Source: Lithodes maja
Taxonomy: Eukaryota; Arthropoda; Malacostraca; Decapoda; Lithodidae
Reading direction: 5' to 3'
Assembly (NCBI GenBank): GCA_037953745.1
Contig: JBAKBP010007438.1
Span: 1-64,000, forward strand
Length of the DNA: 64,000 nucleotides
Shown here one piece after another: positions 23,301 through 34,327 of this stretch. The notes under the pieces are model-generated. The model was not told the origin of the DNA, made no database searches, and was given only the letters and a program-made list of their open reading frames with translations. The translations under genes and the position numbers were made by a program. The stretch's first letter is position 1; every line of letters starts with the position of its first letter.

Positions 23301-23760
23301 ATATGCTCGTAAATATCTTTGTCGGTTTGCACTGATTGGGCTGGGGGCCTGTATATTAATGTTAGGATTATTTTTGTTCCTCTATTATTTGTTATTAGCA
23401 TTTAAGATGAATCAATATTTACTATTTGAGGTTTTGACAAAAGGATTGGGCTAAGACTTTCTTTGATGAAAAATATAATGCCACCTCCATCTTTATTAAC
23501 TCTGCTTTTCTCAAACATTACATAGCTGGGAAGTGAAAACTGTGCTAAAATGTCTGTCTTCCGTATTTAACCAAGATTCTGTTATGCCGATTACATCAGT
23601 TTTCTGTAAACACGAGTTCCTCTAGTTCTGAAAATGTCTTGCGTATACTTCAAGCTTTCACGTAGAAGACCTTTAGAGATGTGGTTCTTGATATAATTTG
23701 ATGCTCGCTACATGTATTTGATAATTTTGCTTGTCTTGGGTTTGTATTTCTTCTGAGATT
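20345..23760 (-). pseudogene. CR1-like LINE (EN, RT and C-terminus), nested
   Basis: Read on the minus strand. The endonuclease spans about 23700-22844 (LTLIYRPPAQSV, GEFNLPVTKW, VLDLVLAT, CNSDHRTITF). SDH is retained, and the usual GDFN aspartate reads glutamate. RT N-terminus spans 22425-22204 (IDNLNESKSPGPDTISPRVL). Palm fragments lie at 22200-21650, and the thumb at 21646-21317 (LSQWAKIWQLCFNEDKCKVL, DLGVTISSNLKPSQH). After an RTE-like insertion the C-terminus continues at 20849-20361 (LLVRPLLEYCIQFW, VQRRSTKMIP, VVNLWNGLPRDVI). The order is that of one ORF2. Frame changes and stops between the pieces, plus the insertion, inactivate it. Confidence 0.85.
20866..21350 (-). pseudogene. RTE-like LINE C-terminal fragment with (ATAG)n tail
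   Basis: The minus strand reads TYGSEAWTL-like sequence near 21290, then RVRAVEMNYLRSACGVTWRD, NLRWFGHMELM and GQRGRGRPKERWKDGVKKY. These are signature blocks of the RTE/RTE-like C-terminus. The tail is four ATAG units (20859-20874 region). It sits between two colinear halves of the CR1-like LINE, so it inserted later. Confidence 0.8.
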
Positions 23761-24669
23761 TAAGTTGTCCTCCCATTCTGATGACTGTTGGCGCCGTTTT
23801 ATTTAATGAAGGTTCTTTACGGCATCATTCAGCAGACGGTCAAACTGGGCAGCTCCTACCGGGTGTACCTAGTACCCACGAGTCACTACGAGTCGCCACG
23901 AGTCATCTCAACATCAAGACACTCGTGGTATCTCTCAGTGACTTGTTGTGACTTGTGAATACTCGTAGTGACTCGTAACTAGTCGCAACTACTCGTGAAC
24001 CGAAAATGACCGTTAATATTTACTTTTTCTCCCACTCTCAGTACACTTGTAGCACACTCGTAGTGACTCGTGGAGGACCGCGAGTGTCCACGAGTGCACT
24101 CGCCGTGCACTCGTGGCTACTCGTCGTGACTCGTGGACACTCGTGGAATTTTGCACATTCGGGCTCATTTTTGCCAGAGTGTCCACGACTATGGACTCGT
24201 GGACACTCAGGCTCGGACTCAGGCATGTGTGAACTAGGCTTTACTAACTCCCTACAATCTCTCTCTGTGCGGCACAATGTTACATCTCTCTCCCTCTTCT
24301 GCCGCTATTACAGTAATCAGTGTTCTTCAGAGCTTTCTCAGTATATACCTCCTCTCTTACCGAGAGTGGGGAGCACCCGCCTTTCAACACATTCCCACCC
24401 CTATTATGCCCAACTTTCTATCCCATGAGTGAATCGATTTTTCCAGCCATTCTTCTACTCAACAAGTAAGCTCTGGAACCTTTTATCTCAATCTGGCTTT
24501 TCCTCATGCTAATGAGGAACTGTTAATTGTTTCAACCTCTGTGTGTCCAGACATTTCGAATCTAACGTACCTTGATTTTGGCTCTCTAACACCCTTTCAA
24601 CTTTGGGTGGGCACAGTTGTTACAAGAAACTAAGCCTTTTGTCTCCTTCAAACACATAGACAAAAAAAT

Positions 24670-26085
24670 CCTAAATTGCAATACTTAAGAATAAAGGAAA
24701 GACTCTTTCTTATTATAAATATAAATTCATGTATTCATGGTTTCTTTGGTTAAATGACGACATAATATCATCATTTTAACTAAAGCAAAAGTATACAGCT
24801 ATTCCTTCATGTCATTATTACAGAATGTGTATTCGTTATTTATTCATTGCTTTTCACAATTAAAGTTGTCATGTATAATTAACTGGTGCCAAATATTCTT
24901 TGGAACTAAAGCCAATTTGAACAATGAAATACACATTGTAATGATTCACATTTTGTTTATGATGTTTACGTTGAAGTTATTAACTTATTTAAATTAAGAG
25001 ATTGGAGTTTTTGTAGCCATTTAATATTTTGTTTGGATGTCATACAGAATATTGTAAGTTGGGTGCCAACCAATGTTGTGGACTTTTGGATGTAAACAAA
25101 GAGGGAGTCTGGGAGGGTTGCAAGTGAGCTGTTCTATATCTCTTAGAAGTGGCATGTTTTAGTACTTAAAACTATATTTAAGAAATAAATATCAAGATGC
25201 CACAATATTATGTTTTACTACTGGGTGTGGAAACAAGTCAACTAAGTAAACCTGGCCTATTATTTCATTGTGTCCCCAAGATCGTTTCATGGCAGGAAGA
25301 GCAACACTAAACAAATAACAGTATAGGGTAAGGTATTGTTGCTCTCACGATTCTCCAAAACTGAGACTTCAGACTTCATGATATATTTGTGTACACCTCA
25401 AAATTACATACTTTATGTGGAATCAATTTGTCAAATACACCTAAGCCTAAAGAAAGGAGTTCTCACTCTCTGAAAATTAGGAAAGGACTGGTTATTTAAG
25501 CTATGTTAGGTAGGCTAGGATAGTTAGGTTAGAATGGTCGAGTTAGGTTTGGATTTTCAATTAGACGAAGTAGTAAAAATAGGGGTCAGATAGATTAGAA
25601 AAATATAGCCTTTCCTATCTAAACTTCTAAATGATGATGACTTGCTTTTTAAGGTTTACCATTGCCAACAGCAGCAATGTACAAATGCATACCTGGCCTT
25701 TGACAATAACAACGTTGGTTTGACCACAGAACGATAATGCAACCCCAACTTTCTTTATCCATCAACTTGTGAAGAATTTGTGAGCTTCCAAACGTGTCTG
25801 GAATTTCATAGATATAAAATCATAGTCCACGTTTCAATATGATATTAGGCACTTTCAAATCTCTTGATAGATTGCAGGGAGATATACTTCTATGTCTGTT
25901 TTAACCAATTGTTTGTTCACAATATAAAGATCCACTTCACAATGAGCTTTCTATATTATCTCTATATAGCTATCAACCGAGCCATTTCTATATGAATATA
26001 TATCCATCACCAACCGGCATTGTCTGATTCACCAAAGCCTAAACTAGAGGCAACCCTAGAACTCACAAAATAGCTTCAGAGTCAT
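24670..26085. other. No gene recognised
   Basis: AT-rich spacer with no supported feature on either strand. Confidence 0.45.
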
Positions 26086-26088
26086 GTT

Positions 26089-26930
26089 GTTATAATAATA
26101 ATAATAATAATAATATTTATTCAGTCAGCAATTTACAAAGTTGGTACCACATAGTTTGTTACAAATATGACATGTACCAGCCTTGCATAATTCCAACTAA
26201 GGATAGCCCAATAAGGCCGTTAGGCGTATTTCCATTGGGGTCCTTGTGGGATTAGGTTAGCGGGGGAAAAGGGGAGGATAAAGAAATAGATACTTTAGAA
26301 AAAGTATTTCTAGGGGGTTATTTTAAGATACCTTACATCCTATAGTAAATATTAGTAATCCGTAATCAGTAATCATTTCAGTTTGGTTTGTCTATCTCTT
26401 ATGTCGTATTTAGAAGTTGACATAAGCTTGGTGCTCCCTTCTCGCAGCTGTCCGGTTCAGGTGTTCCTTCAGGCTACGTCTGAAGGAATACAGTGTTCTC
26501 TTTTCACGGACTGACTGTGGTAGGTCGTTCCAGTCTTTGATGGCAGTGAAGAAGAATGTTTGCTTACCCTGTCCTTGGATTCTCGGGACCTTAAAATTAA
26601 ACATCATGTTTCTTGTATTATGTCCACTCCTCTCATTTGCTTTAACAAAATCATTCTTTAGATACTCTGGAGCTCTGTCATAGAAAATTTTGAAGGCATT
26701 AGTTAGCCTGATTTGTTTGGCCCTGTCAGAAACATTGAGCATACCTAGTGACTGAAGTTGTTCCTGGCCAACATGTGATCTGGGTCCTAGGTTCAGCATG
26801 AACCTAACCATTTTATTTTGAGTGACCTGAAGTTTGTGCTGTGCTGATTTAGATGATGCAGAGTACCAGGATGACACAGAATAGTCAAAATGACATTGAA
26901 CAATTTGTTGATCCTGTTGTAAGTCTGCAC
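26089..26930 (-). pseudogene. LINE RT C-terminal fragment with (TTA)n tail
   Basis: The minus strand from about 26930 reads FDYSVSSWYSASSKSAQHKL, then VTQNKMVRFMLNLGPRSHVG, LQSLGMLNVSDRAKQIRLTN and FFTAIKDWNDLPQSVREKRT. This C-terminal layout (spacing after C/S-SW, Q-N-K-x-x-R, W-N-x-L-P) is that of L2/CR1/Daphne-type LINEs. The frame is open for 155 residues and ends at 26410. The 3' untranslated region runs to an ATA/TTA tail at 26089-26115. The copy is 5' truncated and lacks all catalytic motifs. The open frame and clean tail suggest it is younger than most LINE fragments here. Confidence 0.8.
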
Positions 26931-26934
26931 CTAT

Positions 26935-27940
26935 ACGGACTTGAACCTAAAAAAGAGCGTGTACTTACATTCAAAATATAATTGGATCACGTGATAGATA
27001 ACAATATATTGTCTTCAATATTTCCCAAACTCTCTCATTTTGAGTTAGTAACCGCTGATTTCTATATTCATTCAGCTCATTACTTCGAAACCTGAAATTC
27101 TCAGCTACAGATGAATCTTCTACATTATGATAAGTGGATTAATTGGGTGAGTAGGAACCACAGGAAAACAGCTTGAATTCATAACACTTAACGTTATGAC
27201 GTCATTTTCCATTCAATTTGTGATATTATAATGCATTTTCATTTTATGAAAGACCTTCTGACTCGCATATCTCTCGCCTAAGGTGCATAACATAATTTAA
27301 TGATAGCTAGAAATGACAGGAATAAGGACAAAATATAACCACATAACGGAAATAACTTTTGTTGTAATAAATCGACAGTTTCGACTCTCTCTGGCGTACC
27401 CTTCAGGAATGTAACTAAAGTGTTCACTTCTCCAGAGAAAATCTAAATTTTCGTGTCGGTACAGTAAACTATTTTGCCTTATGTAGGTATATAATTTTCA
27501 TTTCAAGTAATCATGGCATTGTGAATGTCATTCACACGAAAGGAGTAAGCCGTCATAGTATCTAACATTTCCGTTCATGTAGGATTGTTCTTCAGAAATG
27601 ATCGAAGCAAGAGTTCCGAGTTGCTCGAAATGTTAAACGAATACAATACAAAAATGCTAGTGTTCCTCTTTCAGCCATTTTATCCTGAAGCAAATGCATT
27701 GTAAGACCATCATTCCAATAACAGCGTCAACATCGTCGATAATACTATAACAAAAACCTTAATAAATCCCAAGACGTACTTCATTTATTACTGTAACTTT
27801 TGCATGAATAATAGGGTAAGTAACTAATATTAATCATCGGTGTCTCTAAACGTGAAAATCAAGAACCATTTTACTATTTAGCAAACAAAATGCAAGAATT
27901 AATATCCACTGGACGAACAAACTATTCATGACACCTCGTT
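26935..27940. other. No gene recognised
   Basis: No supported coding, RNA or repeat feature. Confidence 0.4.
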
Positions 27941-27944
27941 TTGT

Positions 27945-28255
27945 TTCTCTTTCTCTCCCTCTCTCTTTGGCTTTTATCCATTCGGCCCCATTCAGCCTAC
28001 TGTTTTAAGACGTTTACCCCCATCCAGGTGTCAATATTTTCCTGGCGAGCGGTAGCGGACCAGCATATATATATGTTTGTTTTGACAGCCAGCTAAATTT
28101 GTAAATTTTTCGATAGATTTCTCCATATTATGCTGGCTCGCCAGGAAAAAATCGACCTGGATGGGGATAAACGTCTTAAAACAGTTGGCTGCATGGGGAC
28201 AAATTGATACAAACCAGAGAAAGCGAGAACAGGAGAGAAAGAGAAAAAAGCAGGT
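27945..28255. repeat. Foldback element with about 110-bp arms
   Basis: The left arm (about 27945-28065) contains CTGTTTTAAGACGTTTACCC, CCATCCAGGT and TTTTCCTGGCGAGC. The right arm (about 28130-28250) holds their reverse complements in mirrored order. The spacer is about 65 bp and AT-rich. Outer arms are TTCTCTTTCTCTCC on the left and its complement on the right. It is a long hairpin, consistent with a foldback MITE. No target duplication was defined. Confidence 0.8.
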
Positions 28256-28830
28256 GACCACCCGTAAAGTTATTAGCTCGAACTACTAAGACCGAATGTA
28301 ATCAAGATTATGTAAATTCGTGCCTGGAAGTAAGTCTCAATGTATGTGTTGGTGTATGTCTGTGTGTGTATGAACGCGCAAGCGGGTGCGTGTGTATGTA
28401 TGTGTGACTGTTTTTAGAAAGGAGAAATATACCGGAAAGTTATTATATTTCGAAAGTAGACATTGAGATAAAGGAAGACTTAAAGGATGAGCAATAACAA
28501 CATAGAAGAACGCTCAGTAGAGGATATATCTCCGGAATATGTGCAATCTTTGGTAGCAGTGATGAAGCAAATACATTATAACCATCATCAAATGTTATGT
28601 GTGAACCATTTTGTTAACCAGTATGTATCGCAGTGGATATTATTCAAGTCTCGAATAAACTCTCCATGGGAAAAATAGAGAGAAAATTGGCTGTAATGGC
28701 AAAGAATATTACGACTTGAACTGCTGTTTTGATTTGTTTGTCTTGGTATAAGAGACTAGGTAACAGACCCTATTATACCAGAAACATACCTATTGTTATG
28801 TTTGGCCAGCTCCGATAATTATATACTTAA

Positions 28831-29105
28831 CCCTCCCGCATCTATAGGACGCGATCGCGTCATAACGCCACCCCTCCAAGAGTGCTCGTATGACGCAATC
28901 GCGTCATAATGCCACCTGTAAGTTAGAAATATTCGCCAAAAATAAGTTTATGACTCGATTTTGACTCAATTTGGACTGGTAAGTTAGGCATCAGTAAGTT
29001 ACAAAAGAAAATATCTAGCAACCCCATAGCGTCCCTCTCTGAGGAGCGCGGGCCTCTGTAAAGTCAGTAGTTTCCCGGCCCCCAGACTGTGAGGCAGGGT
29101 CCCGG
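28831..29105. mobile_element. TGACG-palindrome MITE, copy 3 (right end uncertain)
   Basis: Starts after TTAA (28827-28830) with CCCTCCCGCATCTATAGGAC. The palindromes GACGCGATCGCGTC and TGACGCAATCGCGTCA follow, then GTAAGTTAG motifs and AGCAACCCC. The layout parallels the reverse complement of 54781-55075. The right TTAA end is not clear. Confidence 0.6.
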
Positions 29106-29485
29106 CCCTTTAAATTCTGGGCTCCCTCCCTCTGGCCCACCATGCCTAGCTATAGGCAGGCAATTATGGATTATTTCATCTACCCAGTGAAAGTGTTTAG
29201 TGAATAATTCGAACTATATATGTATATACGATGTTACTTGTGACTTTTGGTGACTGAGGGGAGTGAATCTTGGTTAACCCCTTGAGTATTGATGCAGTTT
29301 TGTCTAGGTATCATTGATGACTTTACACTATTTTTTGCTTGAAAGACAAATATATTTATCAATAAATACTGCCTACGAAATAAATACATTATAATCACGA
29401 AGATGTCACAGGAATGCTTACAGGAAGTATGGTAAGTACTCTATGGAATTTTAGTTATATTACAGTATATTATTATAATTATATA

Positions 29486-29675
29486 TATATATATATTATA
29501 TATAGCCTATATACAGTATATAACAGCCCCAAGGTCCCGAGCAAGCCCAAGGCCCATAATCGAGTATTTATATTATTATTTTATTTTGTATTTTATTTAA
29601 ATATTTATATATTTGATTTATTAGTTTTTATTTATTTTATTTTATTTAGTTCATTTTATTTATGTTTATTTAATT

Positions 29676-29724
<49 letters not shown>

Positions 29725-29872
29725 GTATATATTTGTTTTGTTATTCCTGTTCCCCAGGGTGTCTAGCAGATCAGCCCCAAGGTCCTGAGCAAGCCCAAGG
29801 CCCATAATCGAGTATTTATATTATTATTATATTTTTTTATTTTATTTATTTTATTTATATATACAGTATATG

Positions 29873-29957
<85 letters not shown>

Positions 29958-30150
29958 TATATGTATATGTACCCGGTATGCATATATATATATATATTTT
30001 TTTTTTGTATTCCTGTTCCCCAGGGTGTCTAGCGGATCAGCCCCAAGGTCCCGAGCAACCCCAAGGCCCATAATCGATTATTTATATTATTATTATATTT
30101 TTTATTGTATTTATTTTATTTATATATACAGTAAAATATATAATATATAT

Positions 30151-30222
<72 letters not shown>

Positions 30223-30375
30223 CGGTATATTTTTATATATATTTTTTTTTATTATTCCTGTTCCCCAGGCTGTCTAGCGGATCAGCCCCAAGGTCCCGAG
30301 CAAGCCCAAGGCCCATAATCGAGTATTTATATTATTATTATATTTTTGATTTTATTTGTTTTATTTATATATACA

Positions 30376-30454
<79 letters not shown>

Positions 30455-30647
30455 CGGTATATATATATTTTTGTTTTTTTTGTTTTTTATTCCTGTTCCC
30501 CAGGGTGTCTAGCGGATCAGCCCCAAGGTCCCGAGCATGCCCAAGGCCCATAATCGAGTATTTATATTATTATTACATTTTTATTTTATTTATATATTTA
30601 TTTATTTGATTTGATTAATTTCATTTATTTTTTATTTTTATTTCATT

Positions 30648-30702
<55 letters not shown>

Positions 30703-30705
30703 GTA

Positions 30706-30780
<75 letters not shown>
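29486..30780. repeat. Five-unit tandem array with (TA)n tracts, about 235-266 bp period
   Basis: CAGCCCCAAGGTCC recurs at 29524, 29772, 30038, 30283 and 30518. Each unit has a TTCCTGTTCCCCAGGGTGTC / TAGCGGATCAGCCCC block, then GCCCAAGGCCCATAATCG, a T-rich ATTTTATTTATTT stretch, a (TA)n tract and ACCCGGTATAT. Unit length varies mainly through the TA tract. The CCCCAG...CAGCCC block is homologous to the tail-proximal end of the repeats at 1869 and 13024. Confidence 0.85.
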
Positions 30781-30782
<2 letters not shown>

Positions 30783-30871
30783 TATATTTATATATTTATA
30801 TAAATGTTGTACATTGTGGCAAAGATATACAACTGTTTAAACATTCTCATATATTTACATAACAATAACAA

Positions 30872-31710
30872 TGCATGGAAACAATTGCTCATAGCTCGCG
30901 AACCAATAACGCTATATTATTTTTGTTTTCACCATTAGAAAGAGCATAATTTTCCGATGATGGTGATATAAACAGTTATATACGTATTCGAGCAAATAAA
31001 CCAATGCCGAGGTGGGGAACAGCTCGGAACCCGGCTAGCATTGGCGGAAAAGAGACGGGTGAAGCGTAAATATTCGCATTTTGGCTCTTCACTTCAAATA
31101 TTCATAGCGCAAAAAGTATTTGTCCTAGGAACTTCTAGTTTGTTTTATACTCATCAGCATTATTTGCCGTATTCATACAGCCTAAATTTAAAACCATACA
31201 CTTCGTAGCAACGAAATAAATCGAAAATGTTATAAACCATATCTATTTTTTTTGTTTTCGGTCACTGCATGGAAACTATTGCGCATAGCTCGCGAACCAT
31301 TTACGCTATATTATTTTTGTTTTCACCATTGGAAAGAGCACAATTTTTCGATTCTGGTGATATATACAGTTATATACGTATCCGAGCAAATAACGCAACC
31401 ACGAGGTGGGGAACAGCTCGGAACCCGGCTAGCATCGCCGGAACAGAGATGGGTGAAGCATAAATATTCGCATTTTGGCTCTTCATTTCAAATATTCATA
31501 GCGCAAAAAGTATTTGTCCTAGGAACTTCTAGTTTATTGTATACTCATCAGCATTATTTGCCGTATTCAGACAGCCTAAATTTAAAACCATACACTTCGT
31601 AGCAACGAAATAAATCGAAAATGTTATAAACCATATCAATAAAAAAAAAAAAAAAAAATCGGTCACTGCTTGAGAACTATTGAAGATAAACAATTTCTGT
31701 TTTCAGATTT
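30872..31710. repeat. 394-bp tandem duplication (two full units and a partial third)
   Basis: TGCATGGAAAC...CATAGCTCGCGAACCA starts at 30872 and again at 31266, and the units align to the end (AAATCGAAAATGTTATAAACC). A degraded third start lies at 31667, after an A run at 31640-31658. Shared internal blocks include GGTGGGGAACAGCTCGGAAC and GTATTTGTCCTAGGAACTTC. Confidence 0.9.
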
Positions 31711-33320
31711 GGAAAGAGGAGAAAAAATACTATTATTTGAGCAAAACAAAATATATAGTCATCACTCACAATTTAGAGCTAGGACGGTGTGAAGACAATT
31801 GCATGGGAAATAATTGTATTCCGGACTCATTTACTCTTTCATATTTCGATTTATTTACATTTGTTTTTGTTTTATAATTTACTATAAATATTCCTCTTTC
31901 CATTGACATATGATACATCACAATAAGCAGCATTCTGGTGGATGAAAATACAGAAAAGCACAAGGCTTCGAAAACTCGCCCAGCCTGATATTTCATGGCA
32001 AATTAGAGAAGGTCTTACCATAAGTTAGATAATTAAGTTGCTGGATGTGAGAGGGTTAAGGTTGTAGAACAGTTTACTAAAAGGAAAACATGAAAAACAA
32101 AAACAATACAAAGATACGCCCTACACAAACACCCCATCCAGCTTTTCGTTTCCCAGTTGGTAAATGTATACAGTGAATAGCTCGACTTAAATCCCTATAG
32201 AGTAGAGGAAGTTGACAAGGCTGGAATAACGTATATGTTCACACAATTCGAACACCTTTCTACCTTCCTTTTTCCTTTCATTTCAGCGTCACTGGATATA
32301 CACTTTATACAGTATATGCGTTTTAATATTAAACCGTCATCTGTTTTTGTTACTTGTATTTAATGACTTTCATAATCTATTTGATCGTGTAATTTCCCGA
32401 TAATCCCCCCCTCCACACACATACTTTTTTTTTTCTCTCTCTCTCTCTCACAATTATATCAGTACGCAAATAATGTTTTATTATATATACAGCTTTTAGG
32501 TGTACATTAATTTATACAAATTCGAAGAACCCCGCCCCTCATGTTTTTCTGTATGCAATCATAACTATTTGGATTGATTTTGGGAGGGAACTTGTTTTCA
32601 ACAACTATTCTATATAGTTTTGAAGTTGATGCATAGACAATTACATTCATAAATTCTTTTTCCAGAGATATACTTATATAATTATAAATAGGCGAGGTCC
32701 ACAACATTATATGAGTTACTGTACATGGACAAATGGTGAAATATTGACTTTACTAACGAGGTAAACATCGTCAGGAAAGATGAAATGACAGCAATTATTG
32801 TCACCTATGCAGTATATGTTTACAACTGGAAGGGAAGCATGATTCTGTTTTGCATGTTTCATTCACAATAATATGTTCTCTTTGGCATTTACATAAACAA
32901 TGCGGTATATTTTAAAGTGCGTAATTATGTGTACGAAAATGGCTGACCATTTGCAATCGTTTTCAAACCGAATTTTAATACAGTGTTGACAGAGATATTT
33001 CTAAACACCGTTTTCCCTCGTACCACATTTGTGACAGCATTAGATACTTGTTTTTCTGTAATCAACTATGTTTCATACCTTGTTCATGTTCAAAAGATAA
33101 GTATTATCCATTTTGTATCTAATCATTATCAGTTCCTTTACATTCAGCAGTTTTTCACACAACCTGATATCATAAATACCAAATAAAACACTGCAATTTC
33201 TCTGAACCAGGCCCTATCTAAAATTATTGAATGGAGACAAACACAAATCTAGTTTCCTTTAATGCACAGAAAACCAAGTACAAACACAATTCTAACAGAC
33301 AAAATTGTTCTGACTTGCAC
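31711..33320. other. No gene recognised
   Basis: AT-rich spacer, with a CT-rich run at about 32428-32450. No supported gene. Confidence 0.4.
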
Positions 33321-33324
33321 ATAA

Positions 33325-33915
33325 TTTGTAATGATGTAAATAATTATTGATATCCTTGGCGTAACATTAAATGCCAAGCTGCTTAGATTCATTGCTTACT
33401 ATGCATCTAAGATAATGGGACTTCTATACAGAGCTCGAGAATTCTTCACTGACGAGCAGTTACCCATTATATATAAAAGTCATGTTCGTTCTCAGATGGA
33501 ACACTGTTCACCCTTGTGGAATGGATGTGAAGTGGTTGTATTGAGGCAGTTGGACAAAATTCAAAACAATGCAATTATATTAATCAATAACCCTGTAATC
33601 ACGCATGATCTTCCTCCATTATATATGTGAAAAGATGTTGCATCCCTTGCATTACTCTACAAATGTTTGCACCTAAAATGTTCTGAGGAATTCGCTTCAA
33701 TTGTACCACCTCTCCTCATCTTTTCCCACAGAACTTGGGCAGCTGGAAATGCCCATTATTTCACATTCTCTCCTCCACAATGTAGAACTTCCACTTTAAA
33801 AAAAAATAATTTATCCCCAGAGCTTCTACTCTCCGGAATTGACTTCCTTGAAGTTGCCTTCCACAAATTTACAACCTACGACAGTTCAAGTCCAATCATT
33901 ACAAACATTTTATGA
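33325..33915 (+). pseudogene. LINE RT C-terminal fragment
   Basis: Frames at 33360-33630 and 33640-33915 read RFIAYYASKIMGLLYRAREF, then RSQMEHCSPLWNGCEVVVLR and KDVASLALLYKC, SPELLLSGIDF. These are the post-palm region and C-terminus of a CR1/Jockey-type LINE (K-x-x-G-L-L-Y, R-x-x-x-E-x-C-S-P-L-W, L-x-x-R-R/K-D-V-A-S-L-x-L-L-Y). A TGA at 33628 and a 5' truncation remove activity. No clear 3' tail was found. Confidence 0.75.
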
Positions 33916-34185
33916 ATGGAGATGCTTTTAAGCACATGGACCTGTTTTATTTTTTCCTTCCTCTATTCTTTGTCTCTCTCTCTCGAATAAAGTACTATGG
34001 CTTCTATTATAGTTGTATGTTTTGTATATTATTATATTTATATCTTTTTGCTTCCGTGTTTGTTGTTTGTATTTACTGTAAACTACAACAATACCGTTTC
34101 TCCATTTCCCTCAGTTACTTTGCACCTCCCTTCTCTCCACCTCGCTCATTCCTCTTCCTTCACTCTACTCTCTTAACTCCACATG

Positions 34186-34327
34186 TCTCTATCTACCTCC
34201 CTCAGTCCCCTCCCACCACCTCCCTCAGTCCCCTCCGACTACCTCCCGCAGTCTCCTCCCACCACCTCCCTCAGTCCCCTCCAACTACCTCCCTCAGTCC
34301 CATCCCACTACCTCCCTCAGTCCCCTC
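34186..34327. repeat. 23-bp minisatellite, left part
   Basis: About six units of CCTCCCTCAGTCCCCTCCCA plus 3 bp (CCA). The same array continues at 43625 beyond the LTR element. Confidence 0.9.

Larger units (their letters stand above)
19879..24242. mobile_element. PIF/Harbinger-like TIR element, 4.36 kb, non-autonomous
   Basis: Left end AGCATGGTTCACACATGCCC. The right end, reverse-complemented, is AGCCTAGTTCACACATGCC. The inverted repeats stay similar for about 55 bp (GAGTCYGAGCCYGAGTGTCC, then ACGAGTCCAYAGTCG). TTA flanks both ends (19876-19878 and 24243-24245). The 3-bp TTA duplication and GTTCACAC terminus fit PIF/Harbinger. Both subterminal zones are dense in ACTCGTGG/CACGAGT units. I found no transposase or Myb-like gene. 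Most of the interior is LINE sequence, so it is probably mobilised in trans, or the LINEs inserted after a shorter element landed. Confidence 0.7.
17896..24665 (+). pseudogene. LINE RT (copy B), split into four pieces by insertions
   Basis: Same family as copy A (9313-10975). Pieces: 17896-18770 (DSVPSVVLKN, NRQYGFLKGRSTGD, a degraded palm), 18859-19011 (TASQKLGMFNCLHGFF, IAYCSHLWGGST), 19851-19875 (a short stretch aligning to copy A around 10508-10545) and 24246-24665 (TNSLQSLSVRHNVTSLSLFC, then SRHFESNVP). Intervening DNA is two short retroposons and a 4.36-kb TIR element. Order, strand and alignment to copy A are continuous once the insertions are skipped. Numerous stops show that it was already dead. 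The 3' end is the A-rich stretch at 24656-24668. Confidence 0.8.

Noticed and set aside
28487..28678. Possible small host gene (63 residues)
   Set aside because: No recognisable domain, no splice or neighbouring exon evidence, and length expected by chance in AT-rich DNA.
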